Shown here: positions 1-11,162 of the stretch, one piece after another
Layout: every line of letters starts with the position of its first letter
Numbering within the stretch: position 1 is the first letter of the stretch
Assembly (NCBI GenBank): GCA_030063045.1
Contig: JAQSEB010000201.1
Coordinates: 62,001 to 126,000, forward strand
Reading direction: 5' to 3'
Length of the DNA: 64,000 nucleotides
From: Pratylenchus scribneri
Lineage: Eukaryota; Nematoda; Chromadorea; Rhabditida; Pratylenchidae
Program-made: the position numbers and the translations under genes
Notes under the pieces: model-generated
The model's database searches: none
The model's input: only the letters and a program-made list of their open reading frames with translations
Told to the model about the DNA's origin: nothing

Positions 1-16
1 ATAGCAGATTAAAACA

Positions 17-224
17 GACAATTGGGCACCGACTGAATTTGGAGAATTGGCAACCGCAATGCGCTCAGATTTACAGTATTGGTTTAAGATTAGATTGGAG
101 TATAGAAAACAAAGGAGATATTAAACAGCGACTTATTCCATAATCAAATGAGTGAGACTATTTTATGGTACTGCCTAAAATGTCCAACTGTGCTCATTCA
201 AATTAAGTTGGTGCCCAATTGTCC
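17..224. repeat. Short inverted-repeat element (MITE-like)
   Basis: The motif GACAATTGGGCACC at 17-30 is repeated inverted at 211-224, with matching sequence just inside each tip. No ORF lies inside. This looks like a small non-autonomous TIR element; no target-site duplication was resolved. Positions 225-560 hold nothing I recognise. Confidence 0.55.
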
Positions 225-578
225 ATCCACCAGCAGTAAACTTTTCTGAGACATTCATGAGGATGATTCTAATACTGTAGAGTGGGGAAGAGGGCACTAA
301 TAGAGGATTTACGGTATCGCTTTATATTATCCCTCTTCTTTACATTGAAAAGTCGTCAAAAATTTTATAGATGTTAATATTTATTGAATATTCAAAAAAT
401 CAACCTTTGTGTGATATAAATGATTGCAATTAATTCAAATAGACCAATAGACCAATGCAAAAATAGAGTACATTATTCATAATTAAATGAAAAATGCTGG
501 GCATATTCGTCGGGTCCATATCGCATCCATACAGAGCGAAATTATAAACCTATATTGATGCAATTTTATAGCATAAAA

Positions 579-980
579 TTAAAATATAACCGGTAAATAA
601 ATACAAAATCCAATGATGGCAACACAGCCCAGCACAATGCAACATGCATACATTGTGAATGCGATATGAATGTTTTGTCTGGATTCGAATTTTCCGACAT
701 AAATTTGATAGAGAAGATAAAGCATTGCCGCAATTGTGACCAATAACAAGAAAAATGTAAGCTGAAATTATAAAATAAATTTCCGAAAAATGTTATTATT
801 TTTTGATTCAAGAATTCTGAATATTTCCCATTTTTATGCAGCAAAAATTCAAAAATTATTAAAACTTACAAAATGATAGACCATAGGAAACCACCATTTT
901 CGCACAAAAATTCCACTGAGAAGATAAAAAATTAAATCAACAATTAAGGGAATGACATTCAATGCCCAGCCGCTGGCCAT
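579..980 (-). CDS. Small three-pass membrane protein, 97 aa, unrecognised family
   Basis: Two exons, 870..980 and 579..761, joined in phase 0 by a GT..AG intron of 108 bases with a TTTCAG acceptor. The start is the ATG in MASGWALNV, and the stop follows YLPVIF. The protein has three hydrophobic stretches: about residues 8-26, then 37-58 after a short basic/aromatic loop (VRKWWFP), then 75-97 after a polar loop with KFESRQN. There is no cleavable-looking signal peptide, so the first stretch probably stays as a membrane anchor. Both exons have regular splice sites and an uninterrupted frame, which supports a real gene. I do not recognise the family. It lies upstream-distal to a foldback element at 1050-1751 and has no close neighbour on the same strand. 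Confidence 0.7.
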
Positions 981-1049
981 CTTTTATTATTAAAATGAAT
1001 ATTAATTATAAAAAAAATATATAGCATTATTATTCCGGTAACACATTGG

Positions 1050-1751
1050 CGCGTTTTGAAAATAGTACATTTATGCGCGTTTTGAAAATAGTACATTTAT
1101 AATTTCAATTTACTCTAGTAAATAAGAAACCGGTTTTAGACCCTACAAACTTTATACCAAATTGTAGATCTCATCGAGACGCATCGAATGGCATATAAAA
1201 TTCCAGGATTTGGCCCAAAATTAAGGGTTTTAAACCGTCTAAACCATTTTTCCAGTTTTTGGTTTTAAACTCAATCTTAAACCGATTTTAGACCCTCAAA
1301 CCTTATACTAAATTGTATATCTGGTCAATACGCATCGAATGATATATAAAAATGTCAGGTTTATGGCCCAAATTAAGGGTTTTAAACCGTTTAAACCATC
1401 TAAAACAATTTTGATGTATATTAAACCGGAAACCGATTTTAGACCCCTACAAACCTTATATCATTTTATAGATCTCACCGAGCTGCGTCGATTGATATAT
1501 AATTTGTCATGGTTTATTCATAATTAAAGAATATTAAACCGTTTAAACCATATTTCCGTTTTTGGTTTTAAACTCTTTAATTTTGGGCCAAATCCTGGAA
1601 TTTTATATGCCATTCGATGCGTCTCGATGAGATCTACAAATTGGTTTAAGGTTTGTAGGGTCTAAAACCGGTTTCTGATTTACTAAAGTAAATTGAAATT
1701 ATAAATGTACTATTTTCAAAACGCGCATAAATGTACTATTTTCAAAACGCG
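1050..1751. repeat. Foldback element, family F, subtype A
   Basis: The two halves are inverted copies of each other. The tips carry two tandem copies of CGCGTTTTGAAAATAGTACA, followed inward by AATCAGAAACCGGTTTTAGA-type sequence and the core GATCTCATCGAGACGCATCG. The middle has several more inverted copies of the same core. No transposase is encoded. It is one of about nine copies of the core in this window. Confidence 0.85.
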
Positions 1752-2402
1752 ACTCAACCTTCTGGTAATAGGGCGGAAAAAATGTGACTGATGATTTTTA
1801 TCGCATTAAAAAGATTGAATGGTTTATAAATGAAAGTGTAGGCAAATTTGGTGGATTTAAACTCCAAACTGAACAATAAATAAAAAAGCATTGCATTGTT
1901 TATTTTGCTTTGAATGAAAGTGTTCAATTTTCCGCCATATTTTCTCCAATTACAACTGAAGGGAAGGAAGCTAAATTATTCGCTTAAATATCAAAAATTT
2001 CGCAAGCAAAATCAGCCAGCAGCAACAGTCGTTTATTATTCTACCAACTTTTTATTATTTTCAAGGATAGAATGGAAAGGATAAATTAAATTGGCAATGT
2101 TGCCCCCAATAAATGATGTTGCCTTTTAATTCTACCAATCTGCTGCTGATTTTAGCATTCGACTATTAAATTTAATAACATATCATTAAAATAAATGAAG
2201 AACAAATTTGTAAAAATTATTAGAGTAAAAATATCATATTAAATTAATTCTTCATCATTAAATTTGATTTCTCAAATACAACGCATTAATTAATCAAAAT
2301 TAGTGATAGACAAATCGAAAAAAAAATTATAAATGTAAAAATATCATAATTAAATTCATCCTTCATCATTCAATTTGATTTACAAATCCAATGTTCGCTC
2401 AT
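1752..2402. other. Intergenic spacer without recognisable gene
   Basis: AT-rich DNA between the foldback element and the first saposin-like gene. Two diverged copies of a segment containing CATCATTAAATTTGATTT and CATCATTCAATTTGATTT occur near 2250 and 2365, a small local duplication. Nothing else is visible. Confidence 0.5.
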
Positions 2403-2834
2403 TCATTCATTTTGACAAGCATGGATTGCCTAAAAATTTTAATGAAAATTTCAAAATTTTGTGGGCATTGGATCCACCGAAAAATCTTTTTTCTATTAAA
2501 AAAATTTTAAAAAATTGAATTGTTCTTTTTTTTTAAAATTTTTGTGACCAAAAATCTTAATAAATAATTTCCAAATTTTTTCAATTATTACGTTGCATAT
2601 TTTCCCGTCCTGCAATTCTCGAATAATTTCCGTAATGACAATGGGAACAAAGCTTTCAATGATATTTCGGCAAATTGGCCGCGAACCAATTGGCATTCGA
2701 TTGCAAACAAGTTCAATTGTTTCTACAAATTCTTTTTGTACTTTTTGATTGCTCAATTCCATTTGTAGGATTTCATTTAATGCCAGGCATGAATTGCATT
2801 TTATGCCCGTAAATGTTTGTTGCTCCATTGTCAA
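2403..2834 (-). CDS. Saposin-like (SapB-domain) protein, N-terminus unresolved
   Basis: The main exon runs from about 2834 to 2592, and a 27-base terminal exon lies at 2403..2429 behind a TTTTTAG acceptor. Splicing at ATATGCAAC|GTAATA joins KICN to AIHACQNE and a stop. This restores the sixth cysteine: CxxC at the start, two middle cysteines (LVCN, PICR), then C-x5-C at the end, the SapB pattern. Without that splice the frame runs on into lysine/phenylalanine-rich intron sequence and the sixth cysteine is missing. SapB proteins bind or perturb lipids and are usually secreted or lysosomal. I did not find a signal-peptide exon; an upstream first exon is likely. It is the last of three saposin-like genes on this strand. 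Confidence 0.65.
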
Positions 2835-2984
2835 TTGAGTCGAATCTTTTTTTTTTTATATAATTTTGAATTCTATTCGGAAATCTTACAACATAAAATC
2901 TTTTTTCTATAAATAAAATCCTTTTCTATTATAATTTTTGAATTTTTCAATTTTTTTATCGGCAATATATTTAATTGCGGATGG

Positions 2985-3316
2985 GGTCATTTCTGTCTCG
3001 GTCAATTCGATCTCAGCGATTTTGACGAATCATAGCTAATCAGCCAAATAATCAATCAATATGATTTTAAGTGCATTTTATAGCCCTGAGTATTAGCTAT
3101 CTATTGGTATATTGATCATCCATAACTGTAATATTTTGGCCAAGATATGGCCATAAATATAAAAATAAAGGCGATTTTTCCAAATTTTTTAACCACAATT
3201 TGGCCAAAATTACACATTTTGGATGATCAATTTATTATTGGATAGCCATTAATTAGGGCAATTAAATGTACTTAGATCATTTAAAATGGTTAATTGGGTG
3301 ATTGAGACAGAAGTGG
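2985..3316. repeat. Diverged inverted-repeat element between two saposin genes
   Basis: Arms of about 150 bp: TTCTGTCTC near 2990 and GAGACAGAA near 3303 start the arms, and TTGATCATCC...TTTTGGCC near 3112-3142 pairs with GGCCAAAATTACACATTTTG near 3191. The element has no ORF and is a separate family from the other foldbacks. Confidence 0.7.
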
Positions 3317-3418
3317 CGAAACGGAAATGTCCATCGCCGATTTAATTGTAATTTATGACAATTTATTCCATCATTTCTTTACCATTATTGATATGTTTAA
3401 TTTGGCTTATCTATGTTT

Positions 3419-4822
3419 TTAAATATGTATTTTCTCACTTCCACAAAAGCCAATTTTTTTGCATGTTTTTGGGCCATACAATGTATCTACAGTCGCAAAA
3501 TAGAATGCCATGGAATATCGTTGCATAAAATCAATGCAATCTCGCCGTATCTGTTTTGGCACAACAAGATAACATATTCTTAGAAGCCGCTGAGGAATTT
3601 TTAAACGTTCCTGAAATTCAATTTTTCCATCAATCATTTCATTAATTTTATTAGAATGAAAATTATTAGGTAAACTCCTCTAATTATTCCCATTCAACAA
3701 GAGAAATTGAAAAATTATTCCCATATTACGGTACCAAAAAAACAATCATTTAGGAGTTATTTTATTTGCTTAATAGCTGGAAAATCTAATTTATTTGAGA
3801 GACAATGATGAATTGTCCTGTTTCAATTTAATTGTTCTATTTCTCATGAATAAATTCTCTTAAAATTAATCGTAATTCGCAGTTAATTCTTTTTCTCTTG
3901 CATTAAATCACGAAGGTTGCTTTGCTGATTAATTATTGATCTCTAACAAAATATGATCAATTGTTTCCTCATCCCCGAGAGCTATTTGTTGAATGATTGC
4001 AGCTATTTCCACTGTTTTCCTTATAGTTGCTGATTCACATCGCAGCTATTAAACAAAAAAAAGCCGCTTGCGCGTAAAGAAATTTCCATTCATTTATATT
4101 TTCTCAAGGCGCTTTCCCATAGCGTCGTTGGTCCATTGGTAGGATTATTGCCTTCCAAACAATAGGACCGGGTTCGATTCCCGGACGACGCAATTCTTTT
4201 TTCACAGTTAAATATTTTTGCATTTTATTTTTAAATAGATTTTAGTGAATTAGGAAATATGGCAAATTTTTTAGAACATTTATTTAATCAAGAATAATTT
4301 TATGTATTTCTCGTAAAAAGAAAACATTTTTGAGTCGTTTATCATTTTAAAGATATATTTGAAAAACGGTTTAAAGGATTTTTTGTTAAACCGAAAAAAA
4401 AGGTTAAGGGTATTTTCAATTTAATATTATTTGAATAAAATTTGAACGGATATATTTGTTAGTTAAATGATTTTTTCCTTCAATTGCCTCTCATAGGGTA
4501 ATTAATTTGGATATTTTGCCTTAATAAAATAATTTCTACCCCCTTTTTAATCTAAAAAATGTCGTTGCACAGAAGGTATAAAAATAACCAATAGATATCC
4601 CGGAATTTGGGGATAAATGATAAATTCTGGCCCCGAAGCATGTGAATAAAAAAAACTTACAATTGTCGAATTGCTAATTAAATTGTCGTGAATTAGCTTG
4701 ACAATTTCTTTGCAATACAAACATCCATTACCCATTATTGTGCCTTCATTCAATGTTCGAATTAATGTTCCATTTTGAAGAAAACTTTTTAGAGTCGAAA
4801 ACAACTGAAAATCATTTTCCAT
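3419..4822 (-). CDS. Saposin-like (SapB-domain) protein, two visible exons
   Basis: Exons 4661..4804 (possibly starting from ATG at 4822) and 3419..3610 join in phase 0 (donor ATT|GTAAGT, acceptor TTTCAG). Together they give one SapB domain with all six cysteines: CLYC, then a 29-residue gap, C, 11 residues, C, a long helical stretch, and C-x5-C in KTCKKIGFC near the stop. The spacing fits the family. The role is presumably lipid interaction after secretion, but no signal peptide was found and the first exon is unresolved: MENDFQ is a weak N-terminus, and a TTTTCAG acceptor at 4805 suggests an upstream exon. The intron of about 1050 bases is unusually long here and contains tRNA-Gly on the opposite strand. 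Confidence 0.65.
4122..4192 (+). tRNA. tRNA-Gly (TCC)
   Basis: The 71-nt cloverleaf has a 7-bp acceptor stem (GCGTCGT/ACGACGC), a D arm, anticodon loop CTTCCAA with anticodon TCC, and a perfect T arm around GGTTCGATTCC. The last anticodon-stem pair is C-A rather than a Watson-Crick pair. It sits antisense inside an intron of a saposin-like gene, so it carries its own internal promoter (A and B boxes). Confidence 0.93.
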
Positions 4823-5277
4823 TAATTTTGGCTAATTTTATTCATAATTTGTCCATAGAATTTTTGATTTGATTGAAATATTTTTAGATTCGTAAAAATT
4901 TTGAAGGATAATTTTTGCTCAACGGAATAAAAATTCTTGACAAAAATTGAAAAAGGACACCGTTATTGACTCTTTTGGTTGTTTATATGAATTTATTAAA
5001 AATTAAAATTGGTCCTGAAGAATAATTCGGAGATTGGGGATTATCATTTATCGTGTTATTAGAAATCACTCCAAATCCGTGATCAAATTTTTCTTTGCAA
5101 ATTAATTAATTTCCTTTTATCAAACAACCAATTTTAGGATTTTATCATTTATTTATTCAGTTAAAAATAAGATTTAAAAAATTCGATCATCAACGCAATT
5201 TATTTATTTATTATCTTGCTCCTCACACCATCTCTTTTTCATTCATTTCATTTCTTCAATTTTCATTCTTTTGCCCA

Positions 5278-7470
5278 TCAATTTCCCAACATTCCCAGCA
5301 AACGTCCACTGACCTTCTTCTCATTCTGCGGAGTGGAAGAAGCAAAATTTGCTGGGCACAAATCAAGTTCTTCGCAGAACTATAAAATAAATTAATTATT
5401 TCTTTCTTTCAAATTTTAATAGGAAGTATTTAATTAGCCGAAAGATTATTGAAATGCCAAAAGTTTAAACGGTTTACTGGTCGGTTTATCTTACTTAGAG
5501 CCCAAAATATATATATATATATATCGATAGATCTTGTCAAGAGTAAGACGGATCGAATGGTATATAATTTTTCATGGTTAAACCATTTGTAACATAGTTT
5601 TGAACCAAAAGCCATTATGGGTTTAAATGGTTTAAAACCCTTAATTTTTGACCAAACCCTGAAAAAAAATATAGATCAATCGATGCGCCTTGACGAGATT
5701 TATCGAATGGGTATAGGTTTTAGGGGTCTAGGACAAATCACTAATAAACAGTTAAAATCTTTTCGGACATTTTCGATACTTTTTTTCATCATCTTTTGGG
5801 CAATTTCAATGTTTTTTCGGCAAATTAATTTCCTCATTTTAATATAAAATTTACCTTATTCGCATCTGCCAGCATGCTGTCCAATTCTTGGAAGAATTCC
5901 GGAAGCACCTCCTCCAAATATTGGTCACACTGTAAAATTTTATTGGAATATTTTTAAATAATTTTTTAAAAGAATTACCATATCCTTGTAGCTGCCCATA
6001 TGGGCGCAAACATTCTCTTGGACGAAGTCTTGGACATCTTGCTAAATAATTTATTATTTTTAATATATTTTTTATTTTCATTTTTATCCCACCTGAACAT
6101 TTGGATCCTCAACCAAAGACTAAAAAAATAATAAATATTTAAGTTATTAAATTAAATGGATTTTACGCGAAGTTCATGGGCAGCAAATTTGCATTCCTCG
6201 CACATCAGGGAGTTCTAAAAATATTTAAAATATTTTTTGAATATTAAATGAGTTTTTCCTTCACCTTTGCCTCTGTTGTTCCGCGCAATTTGTTGCGGGC
6301 ATAGAAAAGTCCAACACGATGGAATTGCTCCAAACGACTATTTCCGCACATTCGCAATTCTTGGCAAACGTGATGGGCGTCTTTCTGAAAAAATATTATT
6401 AATTATTTTAAATATATCAGAAATATTCTCTCACCAAATATGGAAGAAGTCGGTCGAGGAAAAGGTCGATTTTGCTGACAAAAAGGCGGCATTCTTCTTG
6501 CTATAAAATAAAAAGAAATTAGGTGGGTCATTGATGTGCCTTTAGGGCAAATTTTATTCATTTTTCGGTACTTTTGGATTATTTTTACCTTCACATTTTT
6601 TTTGGTAAACAGGGGAAGAAAACGATAACCCCTATTCCCTATAGTACATTCGGTAAAGGCTAAGGGTTATGGTCATTCTGCTAGAGGCTATAATCTCTCG
6701 TACCGTAACCCTTATCTTAATCACTCATAAGCTGGGCATGGGCACTTCATTTCAAAATCATCTGTTGGAGCCTGGAGGTTGATTAAAAACACAAGTACCA
6801 ATTTTTCATTTATGACAGAATTTTTGAATTTTATATGAATTTGAAATTTTTATCCGCCAATAAAAATTATTAGGGGAATATTAAAATTTGAAAAATATTC
6901 GCCATTGCCTTAAGTCTTAAGGCGAATTATTGGGGGAATACATCATTTAGAATGATTTTTATAACAAAAGACGAATATTAGGCCATAAAGTAAATATTAG
7001 GGTTTGTCTTTTTCTGGTTTATTATTTTGCTTTTTGGCTGGAGCTGCTAGGGCATAGGAGACAGGCTTTAAGAATAAGTCCGATTTGGTCACTTTTTTAA
7101 GCATCAATGACGAAAGAATTCGCCAATTTTAGTGTTTTTTTGCCAAATTTGCAAAATTTATTAATGGGTATGAATAGGAATTCCTTCCCCTTTATCTTAC
7201 ATAATGTGTTTCACGGCACAAAGCAGAGAGGAGCATTTTCAGCTCGGCAACCTTCACCGGATCTTTGGCCACTTCCACAATGCGCTTTATTATCTAAATA
7301 AAATGTTGGGAAAATATATTTTCATTTAAATTTGAATATTTTACAGTTTGGCATTCACCGCAGGTGTCGCCCCATCCAATTTCAGTTTTCGGTGTCTTAT
7401 TCAATGCCAAACGGCAATTTGCCACGGCAAACACGAAAAAAAGAACAGCGGTAGCAATCAAATATTTCAT
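5278..7470 (-). CDS. Prosaposin-like secreted protein with two SapB domains, 239 aa
   Basis: Nine phase-0 exons: 7345..7470, 7201..7293, 6435..6500, 6265..6384, 6167..6214, 6093..6119, 5979..6041, 5855..5929, 5278..5379. All introns are GT..AG and phase-consistent. The protein starts with a clear signal peptide (MKYLIATAVLFFVFAVANC). Domain 1 (about residues 37-108) has CGEC, LCRE, EECR and HVCQELRMC; domain 2 (about 140-214) has CEEC, NVCAH, CDQY and KFCEELDLC, so both have six cysteines. This matches nematode prosaposin-type (spp) proteins, which are secreted or sent to lysosomes and interact with lipids. The start ATG directly precedes the signal peptide. A 27-base exon (6093..6119) is easy to miss. 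Intron 8 carries a foldback element. I do not assign an orthologue. Confidence 0.92.
5431..5829. repeat. Foldback element, family F, subtype B (intronic)
   Basis: Tips AATTAGCCGAAA and TTTCGGCAAATT are inverted, with TTTAAACGGTTTACTGG-like and core GATGCGCCTTGACGAGA sequence inside. It lies in intron 8 of the two-domain saposin gene, ending about 25 bases from exon 8. A short AT dinucleotide run is at 5507-5524. Confidence 0.75.
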
Positions 7471-7484
7471 TATTGATTTTCTCT

Positions 7485-8118
7485 AGAAAATTATTATTTT
7501 TAGCAATCGCAAAGAATCTGCATCATCCCTAATTTTTTTAATTTTTTTATCTAAAAATTCATTTCTAAGAATAATCAAGGCAGGCCGGATAATTTCGAAT
7601 ATGACCTGCATTTTGTCATAATTTGTCATTTTGGTAAGAAAATGCCAAATTTTACCATGAAAATACCAAGGAGGACGACCAAGGGCATTTTTTTGGTGAA
7701 GATTTCTCTGTGACCAATTTATCATTCAATGCAGCTCGGCGAATAGAATCGAATTGGTTCCATTTTTAATAGGTAAAAAACTTGATTTGCAAGTCTTGAT
7801 AAGATATTTTGACCTTTAACTTGCCAACAATCGAGTTTCACCTAATAAACATGGTAGATGGTACCATTCGTTTCAGGTTTCAGCCCGCCGAACTGCGTCG
7901 ATTGAGCTTATCTATTCTATTGGCTATGTAAAAATTTTCATCAAAATTGCCATTGGTCGTCCCCTTTAGTATTTTCATGGTAAAAGTTGACATTCTTTTA
8001 ATGACAAATTATGATAAATGCAGGTCATATTCGAATTCCCCCTATACTGATTACAATTAGAAACGAATTTTTAGATAAAATCGACAAAAAGGATTTAAAT
8101 TCTTTACGATTGCTTTAA
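7485..8118. repeat. Long inverted-repeat element with 230-bp diverged arms
   Basis: The left arm (about 7490-7725) and right arm (about 7880-8118) match inverted: AGCAATCGCAAAGAAT against ATTCTTTACGATTGCT, CGAATATGACCTGCATTT, TTTTACCATGAAAATAC and GGACGACCAA. The middle holds CAGCTCGGCGAATAGAAT and its inverted counterpart CCGAACTGCGTCGATTGA. A half-copy of the same family lies at about 9000-9225. Confidence 0.8.
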
Positions 8119-9902
8119 ATTTTAAATAAAATTTTGGAATAAAAATGAAATCATAGCTTTATGAATAAATATTTTTGCCGAATAAAAAATGGGAGAATTG
8201 GGATTGGGATGGGAATTGATGAGTTTATTAGTCAGCAGATTGAAAATATAGTAAATGTAGAAAAAATGACAGCAGTCGCGTTGACCGCCCTCCGCCCCAA
8301 CCGCCGCCACCAAATGTTGTTTTCCCCGATAGAAGGAAATGGACATTTTTTGTGCTTTGGCTTTGTCCATTGATTGCCTATTGGCATTTGGCCTAGGGGA
8401 AGAAAGCCAAGCCAAAACCCAAAAGATATTTTTATTATCCGAATGGGTAAAAAGTTTTGCTGACTGAACATTTGAAGGGAAAATGGATGGAAAATTGTGG
8501 AAATTGGGACCAAAAGTGAAAGATAAAACAGCAAATGCACCGGTCGAGTGTCATCCTCCCATATTATCATTATCAATTTTGCCCATCTCATAATCATCGA
8601 TAAGAGAAATATTTAAGATTGGAATGGCTGGCTTTGAAGTGATTGAAGGTGAGAAAAAGCAAAAAGGTCATCCATCCATCCATTCATTCACTTTATTTTA
8701 TAATTCATCATCGTCAATAAAAGCAGAAAATGAAATAATAAAGTAAAGAAAATAACTGACAAAAATTGGTTTTTGAACTTAAAATGTATAAAAGGAATTT
8801 GGAATTGGGTAAAGAATTTGGATTGAGAAGGTGGCAAAATTTGGCTTTACAAAAAGCAATTAGAATGAAAACAGTCCAAATTCCAAGTTGTTGAACTGAA
8901 GAGTTTTGTTCGGCATTAAATTAATTACAATTTATTAACAAAAATTTTGGCAAATGTGCAGAAAAAGGGTCCCTCCCAGTCACGACTGCCAAATAATAAA
9001 TTTTTAGAAAATCCATAAAGCAACTTTTTAGGAGCAATTTAGGACTTTGAGAATGATTCTGGACTCAGATTTTTGATATCTTTCCATCTTGATAAGATAT
9101 GCCAACTCTTACCATGGAAAAGCAAAGGGGAGATCAAAGGCACTTTTTGGTGAAAATTTATTGTAAGACAATATATATATATATAGCTCATTTTACGCAG
9201 TTCGGCGAGCAGAATCCATTGTTGTAATTTTTAATGATAAAAATTCGAAATTTGACCGCCTCTCTTGGGCTTCTCGGCCATTTTGCATTCTGCAACCATC
9301 ATCCATCACCACGTCCATCCATTGATTACCTCATCATTTCCAAGCAAGCATTTTGGCCCATCTAATCAATTCTTTGTCGTCTCCTCCTTGAATTTAGGCT
9401 ATCCATCGATTACTTTCTGTCCCTCTTCCATAGAATTCTTGCTTTATCCAGCAAACAGTTTTTGCGCGATCGTCTGGCTTTCATTACAATTGGCCTCTGC
9501 GGCTCTAAACCAAACCCTCATTCTATTTCGACCATTATACTTAACTGTCCCATGGCATTTTGGCCATCCCGTCATTACAGTTTGGCCATCTCCCAATCCT
9601 ATTTGTCTTTCCAACTTCTATTAAATGGATTAAATGGATTCATTGGATTTGCGTCTTTCCATTTTTCCAAATCCAATCCAAAATCCTAGACTTCTCTCAT
9701 TTGGGTAGAGTCTTTCAATTCTCAACAAAAATTTCTCATACCGAAAAATTCCATTCGAATATTTGCAAATACACTGTTGGGAATCCGATAATATAAAAAA
9801 TTCGAAAAAAATTAATTTTCATTCTTTGCTCAATTCTCTCCTTTTTTTAAAGTGTTTTCATTTCATCATCCAATTGCCAATTCTAATCAATTCATTGCCA
9901 AT
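8119..9902. other. Gene-poor stretch with a half-copy of the 7.5-kb repeat
   Basis: Between about 9000 and 9225 there is a half-copy of the inverted-repeat family at 7485-8118 (ACCATGGAAAAGCAAAGG, GCAGTTCGGCGAGCAGAATCC-like motifs). The 8230-8600 and 9260-9620 segments are less AT-rich than the surroundings. On the minus strand of 9260-9620 one frame reads Gly/Pro/Lys-rich peptide but is broken by at least four stops; it may be a decayed coding segment. No intact gene is supported. Confidence 0.4.
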
Positions 9903-10946
9903 ATGCCTTCATATAAATTCTTGTCCACTGCTTTGGCCATTCTTTTGGTCCCATCAATTATTTCATCATTTGGAGAAGGAACCGAGTCAGGTTACCAAAT
10001 TTCTTTAATTAATTCGTGCAACTTATGTGAATTTGAATATAAAGTCAAAAACATATTTATTTGCCGGAGAGAAAATCAGAAATGAATATTAATTTGTCTG
10101 AAGCAAATTTTAGAGACCCCTCAAATTTTTACCATTAGCTCATTAGATCAATTATTTTATAGTTAGCCATACTTTAGCTCAATTCCTTTAATTTAAATCA
10201 TTAGAATTTATAGTTTTGTGTTTGGGTCCGCTTTTTTAGAAAGTGAAGTGTGCCCCGGTGGGTCACCATCACCAGGTTTACGGTTAGGGTCATTAAGTGG
10301 ATGGGCTATGGATAAGATGGGCTAAAAATCATCTAACCTAGATCCTAACCCTATCGCTAACACTCAAAAGGCGGACCCAAATTCCGCAAGTACCAAAAAA
10401 GTTTCTAGGGCTAATTTTATGAATGATCAGACATTTAAAATTATAAACACTTTGCATGAAAATTGATTTATCCGCAAAAAATGTTGCTTCATTTATTTAG
10501 AAATGTTTGCTAAAATTAATTTAAATTATGTTAAGCTAAGCACATTATCAATTTTGGCAACTTTTTTATACCCAATTTTATTTTTTTTACTTTAAGATGA
10601 ATGTACAAATGAAAATATAAAATGCTTTTGCGGCAAAAGGAAGGAGGAAAATGAAGGCAAATTAATTGAATTTTATAAAAAACCAACAGCAGTAGAATTG
10701 TACAAAATGATAAATGGAGAAGAAAAGGAATTTGAATTGGTGGAAAAGGAAAATCCAACGGAATCGGAAAAATTACCCTCGGATTTTTTGTTATTGCTAA
10801 AGGCAAATACATGGGAAATGTTGCGTTCGGATGGGAATGTGGTAGGGCAAATATACCATTTACCATATAAGCTATTTTATTTCCAAATGGGAAATTATTT
10901 TTCAACCTTTCAAAAATTGGAAAAAATTTTGGGTATAACTACTTAA
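9903..10946 (+). CDS. Putative small secreted protein, 145 aa, unrecognised
   Basis: Proposed exons 9903..9990 and 10597..10946. The first codes for a good signal peptide (MPSYKFLSTALAILLVPSII) and ends TCAG|GTTACC in phase 1; the second begins behind a TTTAAG acceptor in the matching phase. The mature part starts with a short cysteine-containing segment (DECTNENIKCFCGKRKEE), followed by a lysine/glutamate-rich and then aromatic-rich segment with no cysteines. I do not recognise a family. The link between the two exons is the weak point: the first exon could instead read on to a cysteine motif (NSCNLCEFE) and stop near 10082. A MITE (10221-10381) lies in the proposed intron. A divergent kinase follows on the same strand 217 bases downstream, so a fused model is possible but the phases I tried do not connect. 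Confidence 0.4.
10221..10381. repeat. 161-bp MITE with 11-bp perfect TIRs
   Basis: TTTGGGTCCGC at 10221-10231 is repeated inverted as GCGGACCCAAA at 10371-10381. The interior has CTAACCCTA-like and TTAGGG-like stretches but no ORF. It lies in the proposed intron of the small secreted-protein gene. Confidence 0.75.
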
Positions 10947-11162
10947 TTTTTGGACAGTTTTGAACAAATTATAGCGGATTTTATAATTTATTGAAAGAAA
11001 ATGCAATAAACAAATTTTCTAAAGTTCATCCTGACAGGAATTTATCATCGACCCCCAAAGTCGATGGTGGTGAATTATTAGAAACTGGGGAATTAAAAGA
11101 GTATTTAAAAATATTTAATTATATTTAAATAAAGAACAAAAAATTCAATTATTAATACCTAG

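Noticed and set aside
8122..8597. Overlapping ORFs on both strands in a less AT-rich patch
   Set aside because: No start, splice or family support; composition alone explains the open frames.
9265..10085. Several overlapping plus-strand ORFs of 75-119 codons
   Set aside because: No splice context or motif except the signal peptide at 9903, which was kept. The minus strand here has a possible decayed frame with at least four stops, too weak to call.
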